From Phycisphaerales bacterium (GTDB lineage Bacteria; Planctomycetota; Phycisphaerae; Phycisphaerales; UBA1924), in assembly GCA_020853815.1 (NCBI GenBank), contig JADYYE010000128.1, forward strand, positions 1 through 61,539: a DNA stretch of 61,539 bases, read 5' to 3'. Shown piece after piece: positions 44,652 to 52,525 of the stretch (positions are counted from its first letter, which is position 1; every line of letters begins with the position of its first letter). Below the pieces are notes generated by a model that had not been told where the DNA came from, ran no database searches, and worked only from the letters and a program-made list of their open reading frames with translations. A program made the translations under genes and the position numbers.

Positions 44652-46307
44652 ATGCCGTACACTCAATTCATGGCGACACTGGTCTGCGTTCCCATCATGG
44701 TGACCGACGAGGCAAGTGCCTTGCGCGCCGCCGCCGCCGCACGAGACGCGGGCGCCGACATCGCCGAGTTTCGCGTTGACGATTACTTTGCGGGGACCGG
44801 TGAGGCGGAGGACGCGGCCCGAGTGGCGCGACTTGTCTCGCGCTCGCCGCTCCCGTGCATCCTGACCTGCCGCCCGACGTGGGAAGGCGGGCACTACGAC
44901 GGCGACGACGATGTCCGCGTCGCGATGTTCGAGCGCGCGTGCGTGGGTCTCCAGGGCGGCGAGCACGCTCCGCGCTACATCGATGTCGAGCTCGCGGCGT
45001 ACGACCGCTCGGACAATCTTCGCCTCAAGGTGAACCTGTGCGTTGATCCGCGCGAACGCGAGCAGAGCGCCGGGCTCATCCTCTCGTCGCACGACTTTGA
45101 TTCGCGCCCCGCCGACCTGACGCGGCGCGTGCTTTCCATGCGCTGTCACGAAGCGTCGCGCGTTCACAAGGTCGCGTTCCGCGCGCGATCGCTGCGCGAC
45201 AACATCGAGCTGTTCGAGCTGCTGCGTCACGCGGATCGCCCGATGATCGCGCTCGGGATGGGCGAGTTCGGGCTGATGAGCCGCGTGCTGGCGCCGAAGT
45301 TCGGGGCGTTCCTCACGTTCGCGAGCCTGCGCGATTCATCCGCGACCGCGCCCGGTCAGCCGACGGTCGCGCAGCTTCTGGAGACGTATCGATTCCGCTC
45401 GATCCGCGCGTCGACAAGGGTGTATGGCGTTGTCGGCTGGCCCGTTTCGCACTCGCTCTCGCCGCGGATTCACAACGCGGGCTTCGGCGAGCTCGGCATC
45501 GACGCGGTCTATCTGCCCATGCCGATCGCGGGCGGCGCGACTCCAAAGGACAACGACGCGAGCCTGAAGGCGACGCTGACGGACCTGATCGGGTATGGGC
45601 CGCTGGATTTCGGCGGGTGCAGCGTGACGATCCCGCACAAGGAGAGCCTGGTGCGGATCTCGCGCGAGCTTGGCTGGGAGGTTGACGCGAGCGCCGCGAT
45701 GATCGGCGCGGCGAACACGCTGATGGTTTCGCGCGAGGGAGGGCGGGCGATCGTGCGCGTCTTCAACAGCGACGCGCCGGCGGCGATCGAAAGCATCAAG
45801 AACGCAACGAAGAGCGGCTCGATCGCGGGGCTGACGATCGGCGTGGTCGGCGCGGGAGGGGCGGGGCGAGCGATTGCATTCGGCGCGGCGATGGCGGGCG
45901 CGACGCCGATCATCTTCAACCGAGATCACGCTCGCGCGCGGGAGCTGGCCGGGGCGGTGGCGAGTGCTACCGGAGTTCCGGCGCGGAGTGAGGCGTGGGA
46001 AGGGATGGCGGGCGCGTCGTGCGACGTGTGGCTGAATTGCACGCCGCTCGGCATGAAGAGCGGCCCGGCGCCTGAGGCGCTGGCGATCCCCGAGGCGGCG
46101 CTTTCGCGGGGCGCGATTGTGATGGACACGGTCTATACGCCGCGCGAGACGCCGCTCTTGAGGAAGGCAAGAGAGCACGGCTGCACGGTGGTCGAGGGGC
46201 TGGAGATGTTCGTGCGCCAGGCGGCGCTGCAGTTTGAGGCGTGGACGGGAATGCCCGCGCCGATGGAGACGTTTCGGCGAGCGGTGTGTGAGTCGCTTGG
46301 GGGTTGA
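44652..46307 (+). CDS. aroDE: fused type I 3-dehydroquinate dehydratase / shikimate dehydrogenase
   Basis: A 551-residue bifunctional shikimate-pathway enzyme. Residues about 8-245 are type I dehydroquinase, with the Schiff-base Lys173 in RVHKVAFRA and His147 in LSSHDFD. Residues about 255-551 are shikimate dehydrogenase: GWPVSHSLSPRIHN (264-274), the catalytic Lys330 in SVTIPHKESL, and the NADP fold VVGAGGAGRAI. Fusion of the two is typical of plants and is also known in some bacteria including planctomycetes and chlamydiae. The start at 44652 is uncertain; an ATG at 44670 is also possible. Confidence 0.93.
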   Translation: MPYTQFMATLVCVPIMVTDEASALRAAAAARDAGADIAEFRVDDYFAGTGEAEDAARVARLVSRSPLPCILTCRPTWEGGHYDGDDDVRVAMFERACVGLQGGEHAPRYIDVELAAYDRSDNLRLKVNLCVDPREREQSAGLILSSHDFDSRPADLTRRVLSMRCHEASRVHKVAFRARSLRDNIELFELLRHADRPMIALGMGEFGLMSRVLAPKFGAFLTFASLRDSSATAPGQPTVAQLLETYRFRSIRASTRVYGVVGWPVSHSLSPRIHNAGFGELGIDAVYLPMPIAGGATPKDNDASLKATLTDLIGYGPLDFGGCSVTIPHKESLVRISRELGWEVDASAAMIGAANTLMVSREGGRAIVRVFNSDAPAAIESIKNATKSGSIAGLTIGVVGAGGAGRAIAFGAAMAGATPIIFNRDHARARELAGAVASATGVPARSEAWEGMAGASCDVWLNCTPLGMKSGPAPEALAIPEAALSRGAIVMDTVYTPRETPLLRKAREHGCTVVEGLEMFVRQAALQFEAWTGMPAPMETFRRAVCESLGG

Positions 46308-46624
46308 GCGTCAGGGGCGTGGAAGCTGGGTGGAGGCCGCACATGCGTGGTCGGCACCGATGTCGCAGGCGCCAACGGAGGAAGACGCGTGCGAAGTGAT
46401 CGGACCTGATACGGATTCCAGCTGAAACCCGTGCGATTTCGTTGGCCCGCCGGTCACTGGCGGTCTTCACATTCTGCCGTTTACGCACCATCTTCGCTCG
46501 GGTTTCAACCGGAATCCGCATGAAGCGCATTTGAGGCACGAGAGCGGCATCCACTCCAGGCGCATGGTTGGGGTGCGGAGGATCGTCATCTCGAGCTTCG
46601 GGCTGGTATACACGGCGCGGCCGG
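46308..46624. other. 317-base interval containing a long inverted repeat
   Basis: No coding sequence is supported. It holds the 23-base-arm inverted repeat 46409-46521 and lies downstream of two convergent genes (aroDE and the TolB-like gene). Confidence 0.55.
46409..46521 (-). repeat. 113-base inverted repeat, structured RNA on the minus strand
   Basis: Arms 46409-46431 (atacggattccagctgaaac, then ccg) and 46499-46521 (cgggtttcaaccggaatccg, then cat) pair over 23 bases with 3 differences. The loop holds inner pairings gtgcg/cgcac and ccgcc/ggcgg. On the minus strand all three differences become G-U pairs, so the RNA could fold over the full length there but not on the plus strand. It lies 104-216 bases beyond the stop of the leftward TolB-like gene. 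No T run follows. Confidence 0.75.
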
Positions 46625-47929
46625 CTATTGCTTGCCTCCGAAGAGATCGCCCGCGTCGTTGCCGCCGATCCATTCGGCGCACCAGATCTGGCTGGAGGGA
46701 CGCTCTTCGCCGTCAATCTTGGGGGCGCGCTGCGAGGTCCACATCATGAGCTTGCCGTCGTTGCTGAAGATCGGGAGGACGTCGGCACCGGTGGCGCTGG
46801 TAATTCGGCGGGTGCGCAGCTCGGACATGGGCTTGTTCATGTCGGCCTCGATGGCGACGACCTCGTAGTTCTGGTGTCCGAATTGGCTGCTGGCGAAGAT
46901 GAGGAACGTGCCCGAGGGGTCCCAGTAGGGGGCCCAGTTGACGTTGGCGTCGGTGAGCTGGTGCTCGCTCTTGGTGGCGGTGGGAACGCCGTCGGAATCG
47001 AATTCAAGATCGGCGATGAAGAGCTGCAATTCGTTGTTGCCCTTGCGGTCGGAGCGGTAGCAGATCTTGGTGCCGTCGGGGCTGATGAACGGGCCGCCGT
47101 CGTAGCCCGGGGCCTGGACGATGCGCCGGTGTTCGCCGGTGGCCATCTTGTAGACCCAGAGGTCGGCGTCGGGGCGGGCGGGGGCGCCGTTCTCGCCGGG
47201 GATCTCCTCGACGTGGGTGTAGATCATCCACTTGGCGTCGCGAGAGAACGAGCATTCGGCGTCGTAGCCGTCGAGGGTGAAGATCGGGCGCGGCAGGAAC
47301 GTGTTGCCGCAGAGGGCCTCGTCGACCTTTTCGCCGCGCTTGGCCATGACCTCGCGCCAGAGGGGGAGCGGCACCTGGGAGACGATCTCCATCTCGCGGG
47401 GGAAGGACCACATGTATCGTCCCGTGGGCCCCTGGTAGCCGGGCTTGTTGGTGGGCTCGGGCGGGTTGATGGTTGAGCCGTAGATGACGCGGGTGGGCTC
47501 GACGGGGTCGAACCAGCCGCAGGTGTTGGCGCTGCCGTCGGCGGAGAGCTTGGTGATCTGCGAGAGGCCGGTGACCCGGCCGCCTTGATCGCGGTCGACC
47601 TTGGCGACGTACATGAGATAGGCGCTCTCGGGCGGCTGGCCCGGGGGGGGGACGGGGACGGCCTGGAAGATGATCCAGCTCGCGTCGGCGTTGAAGTACT
47701 GCTCGCCGGCCTTTACGAACTGGTCGCGCTTGGTGAGCTGGACATAGTTTTTGAGCAGGCCCGACTCTTCCTTCGCCCAGTCGAGCGGGGGCTGGGCGGC
47801 GGGTTGAGCGCCGGGCTGGGCTGGATGCGTGCCCGCGCCGGCGGGTTGAGCGGTGGCGACGCCGGAGAGGGAGAGGAGGGCGAGGGCAACACCGACGCTG
47901 GTTCCAGGCCGCGGCATCAAGCTACGCAT
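46625..47929 (-). CDS. TolB-like secreted beta-propeller protein
   Basis: A 434-residue protein with a signal peptide (VGVALALLSLSGVATA). Six-bladed propeller-type repeats follow, each with a WD40/PD40 motif: FNADASWIIFQAVPVP, FTLDGYDAECSFSRDAKWMI, GGPFISPDGTKICYRSDRKG, NWAPYWDPSGTFLIFASSQ and LPIFSNDGKLMMWTSQR. Such proteins bind other proteins or peptides at the envelope. A Pro/Ala/Gln-rich linker lies after the signal. No Tol-Pal neighbour is present. The start is near 47929; an ATG at residue 5 is also possible. Confidence 0.83.
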   Translation of the reverse strand: MRSLMPRPGTSVGVALALLSLSGVATAQPAGAGTHPAQPGAQPAAQPPLDWAKEESGLLKNYVQLTKRDQFVKAGEQYFNADASWIIFQAVPVPPPGQPPESAYLMYVAKVDRDQGGRVTGLSQITKLSADGSANTCGWFDPVEPTRVIYGSTINPPEPTNKPGYQGPTGRYMWSFPREMEIVSQVPLPLWREVMAKRGEKVDEALCGNTFLPRPIFTLDGYDAECSFSRDAKWMIYTHVEEIPGENGAPARPDADLWVYKMATGEHRRIVQAPGYDGGPFISPDGTKICYRSDRKGNNELQLFIADLEFDSDGVPTATKSEHQLTDANVNWAPYWDPSGTFLIFASSQFGHQNYEVVAIEADMNKPMSELRTRRITSATGADVLPIFSNDGKLMMWTSQRAPKIDGEERPSSQIWCAEWIGGNDAGDLFGGKQ

Positions 47930-48120
47930 CGTGGATGACTCCTTCCGCGGGCGGGAGGTGCCGCGGTACAGTTCCGAGGTGGAACGATAGCGCCGTGTAT
48001 TGATCCGGGAAGCGGGCGCGCCGTGCCCGAATTGGAGATCATCGTCCCCAGGATCACCGTTCGGGGCGCTTCAGAGGAATCGGAGTTCGATCGAGCGGGT
48101 TTCTTGCTTTGGCCCGAAGA

Positions 48121-48139
48121 CCCGCCTCGGAGAGGCGGG
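48121..48139 (+). promoter_or_regulatory. hairpin in the leader of the pseudouridine synthase gene
   Basis: Perfect 7-base stem cccgcct (48121-48127) with aggcggg (48133-48139), 5-base loop. It lies 27 bases upstream of the GTG at 48166 and before the aggggc ribosome site, which it leaves free. A regulatory role is only possible. Confidence 0.35.
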
Positions 48140-48165
48140 CCACCGGAGACACAGGGGCTTCCATC

Positions 48166-48837
48166 GTGATTCCGCCGCCGCGACATGCCGAGCCCGACCC
48201 CGTGCTGGAGGTCATCCATCGCGGTCGGGGGTATGTGGCGATCAACAAGCCGAGCGGCGTGCTGTCGGTGCCGGGCAAGAATCCGGCGGTGCCGAATTGC
48301 GTCGAGATCGGGCGGCGGATGTTCCCCGAGGCGACTGGGCCGATGGTGGTCCATCGCCTGGACATGGAGACGTCGGGGATTCTGCTCGTTGCGCTGGATG
48401 AAGACTCGCAGCGCGAGCTCTCGATGCAGTTCGAGGCGCGGATGGTTGACAAGAAGTACGTCGCGCTGCTGCACGGGCTGGTGGACGCCGATGCGGGGCG
48501 GGTGGACCTTCCGATCCGCCCGGACGTTGACCGGCGTCCGATCCAGATCGTGGATCATGTTCACGGCAAGTCGTCGACGACGCTGTTCCGGGTGCTGTCG
48601 CGCGAGGTGGATCGGACGCGGGTGGAGTTTGAGCCGATCACGGGGCGCACGCACCAGTTGCGGGTTCACGCGGCCACGCCCCGCGCGGAGGGCGGGATGG
48701 GCCACCCGATCGTGGGCGACGTGCTGTATTCGCCGCCGCCGCACGCGACGAGGTTGATGCTGCACGCGAGTTTTCTCGCGTTCATGGACCCATCGACGGG
48801 ACGGCGTGTGGAGTTGGAGAGCCGGCCGGAGTTTTAG
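48166..48837 (+). CDS. RluA-family pseudouridine synthase
   Basis: A 223-residue enzyme of the RluA/RluC/RluD group. The catalytic motif HRLDMETSG (63-71, Asp66) and the substrate-binding GRTHQLRVH are intact, with GVLSVPGK at the start of the domain. No S4 domain is present, as in RluA itself, which modifies 23S rRNA position 746 and some tRNAs. The GTG at 48166 is preceded by aggggc 8 bases away; an upstream TTG at 48109 was rejected. Confidence 0.88.
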   Translation: MIPPPRHAEPDPVLEVIHRGRGYVAINKPSGVLSVPGKNPAVPNCVEIGRRMFPEATGPMVVHRLDMETSGILLVALDEDSQRELSMQFEARMVDKKYVALLHGLVDADAGRVDLPIRPDVDRRPIQIVDHVHGKSSTTLFRVLSREVDRTRVEFEPITGRTHQLRVHAATPRAEGGMGHPIVGDVLYSPPPHATRLMLHASFLAFMDPSTGRRVELESRPEF

Positions 48838-48874
48838 GGAGAATGGCGGGGCGCGAGCGGCGAAGGCGGAGTGT

Positions 48875-49684
48875 TCACGCGCTGGCGTCGTGGACCATCG
48901 AGGTGGTGAGGGCCGGCAGGCGATGGAGTGTGCCGGCGTCGTCACGCACGATGAGGTGGCTGAGCGGATCGACCGAAACCACCGTGGCGACGATGCGATT
49001 TCCGGCGTGCTCGAAGACGCGCCGGGTTCCGACAAGCGTGTCGCGGGCGGACCAGCCGCGTGCGATCTGGTCGGGTGGCGTCGTGAGCACCCGATCGATC
49101 GAGCGGAGCAACTCGATCGCAATGCCGGCGCGAAGCGTGGTTCGATCGAGTTGCGGTGCGAGTTCCACGAGCGACACGGCGCGCCCGTGAAGAACATCGG
49201 GCCAGTCGCTCGCGCCCTGCAGGCAGTTGATTCCGACACCCACGACGAAGAGGTCGGCGGAGCGCTCGATGAGAACCCCCGCGAGCTTTCGGCCATGGGT
49301 TCGCTCGACAACATCGTTCGGCCAGCGCAGGCCGAGGGCGGTTGTTGCTGGTGTTGTGATGGCGGAGTTCTGTGGATCGATCAATACCTGCTCGCATGCA
49401 ATACAGGCCGCCAGCCCAACGCCGATCGAGAGGACGCCCGGATCGGTGATCGTGCGTGCGTCGAGCGTGAGGGACATCGCGAGGCCTGCGTCGGCGGTGT
49501 CGGCCCAGGCGCGTCCGAGCCTGCCGCGGCCCGCGGTTTGGTGTCGAGCGAGGACGATCGCGCCCGGGCCCGACTCCCTTGCGATGTCCTGGGTCGAAGC
49601 GCATTGGTTGACGATGGTGGCGCGTCGGCCTGATTGTTCGGTGGCTTTCAGGAAGCACGCGAATTCGTCGACGACGGCGTTCAC
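48875..49684 (-). CDS. birA: biotin-[acetyl-CoA-carboxylase] ligase
   Basis: A 269-residue monofunctional biotin protein ligase charging the carboxyl-carrier protein for fatty-acid synthesis. Motifs GRGRLGRAW (52-60) and LRWPNDVV with GRKLAGVLIE are conserved; no N-terminal helix-turn-helix is present, so it does not act as the biotin repressor. The GTG at 49684 overlaps the nadC stop as GTGA, so the two genes are translationally coupled. A further in-frame GTG at 49714 lies inside nadC. Confidence 0.92.
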   Translation of the reverse strand: MNAVVDEFACFLKATEQSGRRATIVNQCASTQDIARESGPGAIVLARHQTAGRGRLGRAWADTADAGLAMSLTLDARTITDPGVLSIGVGLAACIACEQVLIDPQNSAITTPATTALGLRWPNDVVERTHGRKLAGVLIERSADLFVVGVGINCLQGASDWPDVLHGRAVSLVELAPQLDRTTLRAGIAIELLRSIDRVLTTPPDQIARGWSARDTLVGTRRVFEHAGNRIVATVVSVDPLSHLIVRDDAGTLHRLPALTTSMVHDASA

Positions 49685-50670
49685 GGCACGGCATCCAGGC
49701 CAAAGTCGACCCACGTGGCGCCGTGCGTGAGCGTGCCCGCGGAGATTCGATCGACGCCGGAGAGCGCGATGGCGCGGATCGTGTCCTCGCGCACGCCCCC
49801 CGAGGCTTCGAGTTCGATCGCGAGGCCGGACTTGTCGCGCAGGGCGACGGCCTGCGCGAGCAGGCGGGGGCCCATGTTGTCGAGGAGGACGATGTCGATC
49901 TTGGCCGACGCGGGCGCGCCGCGCTGGGCCGCGAGGATGGACTCGAACTGGTCAATGCGATCGACCTCGACCTCGAAGAATGAGATGGAGCAACTCGCGC
50001 GGGCGCGGGCGGCGGCGTCGGCGACGAAGCGCCCGAGGTCGGCGCTGGAAACGCCCGCGAGGTGGTTGTCTTTGAGAAGAACGGCGTCGTGCAGGCCCAT
50101 GCGATGGCACATCCCGCCGCCGCAGCGGACGGCGTATTTCTCCAGCACGCGAAGGCCGGGCGTGGTTTTGCGGGTATCGAAGAGCTTGGCGCGAACGCCG
50201 GGGCCCATGGCGGCGACGAAGTGGGCGGTGCGTGTGGCGACGCCGCTGAGCCGCCCGAGGAGATTGAGGATTGGGCGCTCGGCGGCGAGGATCGCGCGTG
50301 AATCGCCGTCGAGGCGTCCGAGCGATTGGCGGGGCTGAACGCGATCGCCGTCGCGTGCCGCGGCGCGGAATGTCCCGCCGCCCATGAGCGAAAGCACCTC
50401 GGGGATGATCTCGAGGCCCGCGACGACGGCGTGGTTTCGCGCGACGATTTCGCACGAGGATTGTGAGCCGGGCCCGGCGAAGACGCGGGTGGTCACGTCG
50501 CCCTGATCGCCGAGGTCTTCGTCGCGTGCGAGCTCGAGCAGGCGGCGGACGAGCGACGGGCCGCCGGCGACGCGGCGCGAGGCAAGTTCGCGATAGAGGT
50601 CGGGGAGCGGGAGCGAGTTCAGGTCCTGCGTGGGCACGAACAAAGATAGCACGGGCCCATTGCCAAGCAT
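49681..50670 (-). CDS. nadC: nicotinate-nucleotide pyrophosphorylase (quinolinate phosphoribosyltransferase)
   Basis: A 329-residue enzyme of de novo NAD synthesis. Conserved blocks: EDLGDQGDVTT, ILNLLGRLSGVATRTAHFV, RAKLFDTRKTTPGLRVLEKYAVRCGGG and LLDNMGP, then ELEASGGV near the C-terminus. The ATG at 50670 is taken for length; the family match begins about residue 15. It is divergent from fabI with a 70-base gap. A longer upstream frame has no family match. Confidence 0.93.
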   Translation of the reverse strand: MLGNGPVLSLFVPTQDLNSLPLPDLYRELASRRVAGGPSLVRRLLELARDEDLGDQGDVTTRVFAGPGSQSSCEIVARNHAVVAGLEIIPEVLSLMGGGTFRAAARDGDRVQPRQSLGRLDGDSRAILAAERPILNLLGRLSGVATRTAHFVAAMGPGVRAKLFDTRKTTPGLRVLEKYAVRCGGGMCHRMGLHDAVLLKDNHLAGVSSADLGRFVADAAARARASCSISFFEVEVDRIDQFESILAAQRGAPASAKIDIVLLDNMGPRLLAQAVALRDKSGLAIELEASGGVREDTIRAIALSGVDRISAGTLTHGATWVDFGLDAVP

Positions 50671-50740
50671 GTGCGGGTATACTTGGCGATTCGCGCCCGG
50701 GCGATTCGCGCCGAGGGGCGCGTCACTCTTGGGAGGCCGC

Positions 50741-51526
50741 ATGGCTCTGCTCACCGGCAAGACGGGATTGATCGTCGGGATCGCCAACGAACGTTCGTAC
50801 GCGTGGCACATCGCCAAGTCGATGATGGAGCACGGGGCTCGCTGCGCGTTCACGCACCTCCCGGGCGAGAAGAACGAGCGGCGCACGCGCCGCGCGGTGG
50901 AGGCGCTGGGCGTCTCCGATCCGTGGCTGGTGGCGCTCGACGCGTCGAGCGACGCGGACCTTGACAAGGCCTTCGCGGCCTATGCGGAGAAGTTTGACGC
51001 GATGCACTTCCTGGTCCACTCGATCGCGTTCGCGGAGCGTGAGTGGCTTGCGGTCGGCAAGTTCACCGAGACGCCGCGGGCGGCGTTCGTGCAGGCGCTG
51101 GATATCTCGGCGTACACGCTCGTGGCGATGGCGAACCGGGCCAAGGACCTGATGGCCCGCTCGGGCGGCGGGTCGATCATGGGCATGTCGTACTACGGCG
51201 GGGAAAAGGTCGTGCCGGGGTACAACGTGATGGGCGTCGCCAAGGCCGCGCTCGAGTGCACGGCGCGGTATCTTGCCAGCGAGCTTGGGCAGCACGGCAT
51301 CCGCGTGAACATCATCTCGGGCGGATACCTGCGGACGCTCGCGAGTTCGGCGGTGGGCGGGACGGACACGATGGAAGAGGCCGTCGCGCAGCGAGCGCCG
51401 CTGCGCCGCGCCACGCTGGGGAGCGACGTGGGTGACACGGGCGTGTACCTGGCGTCGCACCTCTCGGCGGGCGTGACCGGCGAGACGATCTACGTCGATA
51501 GCGGCGTGAACATCCTGGGCGCGTGA
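50741..51526 (+). CDS. fabI: enoyl-[acyl-carrier-protein] reductase (NADH), FabI type
   Basis: A 261-residue short-chain dehydrogenase completing each fatty-acid elongation cycle. The FabI signature is GIANERSYAW at 13-22, HSIAFAE, and the catalytic triad Tyr151, Tyr161, Lys168 in YYGGEKVVPGYNVMGVAK. The C-terminal VTGETIYVDSGVNILG is typical. The gggaggccgc site precedes the ATG at 50741. It is divergent from nadC-birA, where birA also serves fatty-acid synthesis. Confidence 0.96.
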   Translation: MALLTGKTGLIVGIANERSYAWHIAKSMMEHGARCAFTHLPGEKNERRTRRAVEALGVSDPWLVALDASSDADLDKAFAAYAEKFDAMHFLVHSIAFAEREWLAVGKFTETPRAAFVQALDISAYTLVAMANRAKDLMARSGGGSIMGMSYYGGEKVVPGYNVMGVAKAALECTARYLASELGQHGIRVNIISGGYLRTLASSAVGGTDTMEEAVAQRAPLRRATLGSDVGDTGVYLASHLSAGVTGETIYVDSGVNILGA

Positions 51527-51668
51527 GCGACCGGGGACCGCGAGAGAGCCGGCGGGATGCGCGATCCGGTCGCGGAAGATGCGACGCAACCGGCGGGGGC
51601 GCCATCGGTACACTCTGGTGAGCGGCGCGGCGGCAATTTGCTTCACGCGGCTGCCGTGGGAGATTCGC

Positions 51669-52499
51669 ATGGAAAGCCTGCTGACACTCGTTCTGAGCAT
51701 CGCCTTCTTTCCGATCACGCTGCTGGCGTCGTGGCTGGTGGTCCATCCGCAGGAAGAGGCGGTGGTGCTTGAGTGGGGCAAGTTTTCGAAGCTGGTGAAG
51801 AGCCCCGGCCTGTCGTGGGTGAACATGTGGGGGCGGAAGGTCATCAAGATCTCCACCAAGAACCAGGCGATCGACGTGAGCCGCACCGTGGTCGCCGACG
51901 GCAACGGCAACCCGATCGTGGTCGCGGGCGTGGTGACGTTCCGGTTCGTGGACAGCGTCAAGGCGGCGCTCGAGGTGCAGGACGCGGCGGGGTTCGTGCG
52001 CACGCAGGCGATGGCGGTGCTGAAGCAGGTCGCGTCGCGCTATCCCTATGAATCGACGACGCACCAGGTGAGCCTGAAGAGCGAGACGGGCGCGGTGGCC
52101 AAGGAGATGCGCGACATTCTCCAGCAGAAAGTGGCGAGCGCGGGAGCCGAGGTGAGCGCGTTCGAGCTCTCCGACCTCAGCTACGCGCCGGAGATCGCCC
52201 AGTCGATGTTGGTGCGCCAGCAGGCGCAGGCGCTGGTCGATGCGAGGAAGGTGATCGTCGACGGCGCGGTGCAGATCGTGCACCACGCGGTCGAGTTGCT
52301 GGGTCAGCAGGGGCACAAGCTCCCCGCGGGCGACGAGTCGCGCCTGGTCGCCAACCTGCTTACGGTGATCTGCGGCGAATCGCATGTGCAGCCGACGTAC
52401 TCGATCCAGGGCGGCGAATCGCGCGACCCCAACCTCGACAAGCACATGATCTCGGTGCTGGAGTCGATCGCGAAGAACACGACACCGAAGACGGCGTAG
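51669..52499 (+). CDS. SPFH/band 7 (stomatin-like) membrane protein
   Basis: A 276-residue protein. One N-terminal membrane helix (LLTLVLSIAFFPITLLAS) is followed by the SPFH domain: EEAVVLEWGKFSKLVKSPGL, ISTKNQAIDVSRTVVADGNG and RYPYESTTHQVSLKSETG, then a helical coil (QSMLVRQQAQALVDARK). SPFH proteins form membrane microdomain scaffolds and often associate with proteases. gggag precedes the ATG at 51669. It lies between fabI and an S41 peptidase but on the opposite strand to the latter. Confidence 0.88.
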   Translation: MESLLTLVLSIAFFPITLLASWLVVHPQEEAVVLEWGKFSKLVKSPGLSWVNMWGRKVIKISTKNQAIDVSRTVVADGNGNPIVVAGVVTFRFVDSVKAALEVQDAAGFVRTQAMAVLKQVASRYPYESTTHQVSLKSETGAVAKEMRDILQQKVASAGAEVSAFELSDLSYAPEIAQSMLVRQQAQALVDARKVIVDGAVQIVHHAVELLGQQGHKLPAGDESRLVANLLTVICGESHVQPTYSIQGGESRDPNLDKHMISVLESIAKNTTPKTA

Positions 52500-52525
52500 G
52501 TCGGCGGACCCCTCGGCCTGCGGCG

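Noticed and set aside
46409..46521. MITE-type transposable element
   Set aside because: The terminal inverted repeats are long, but no target-site duplication was seen at either end.
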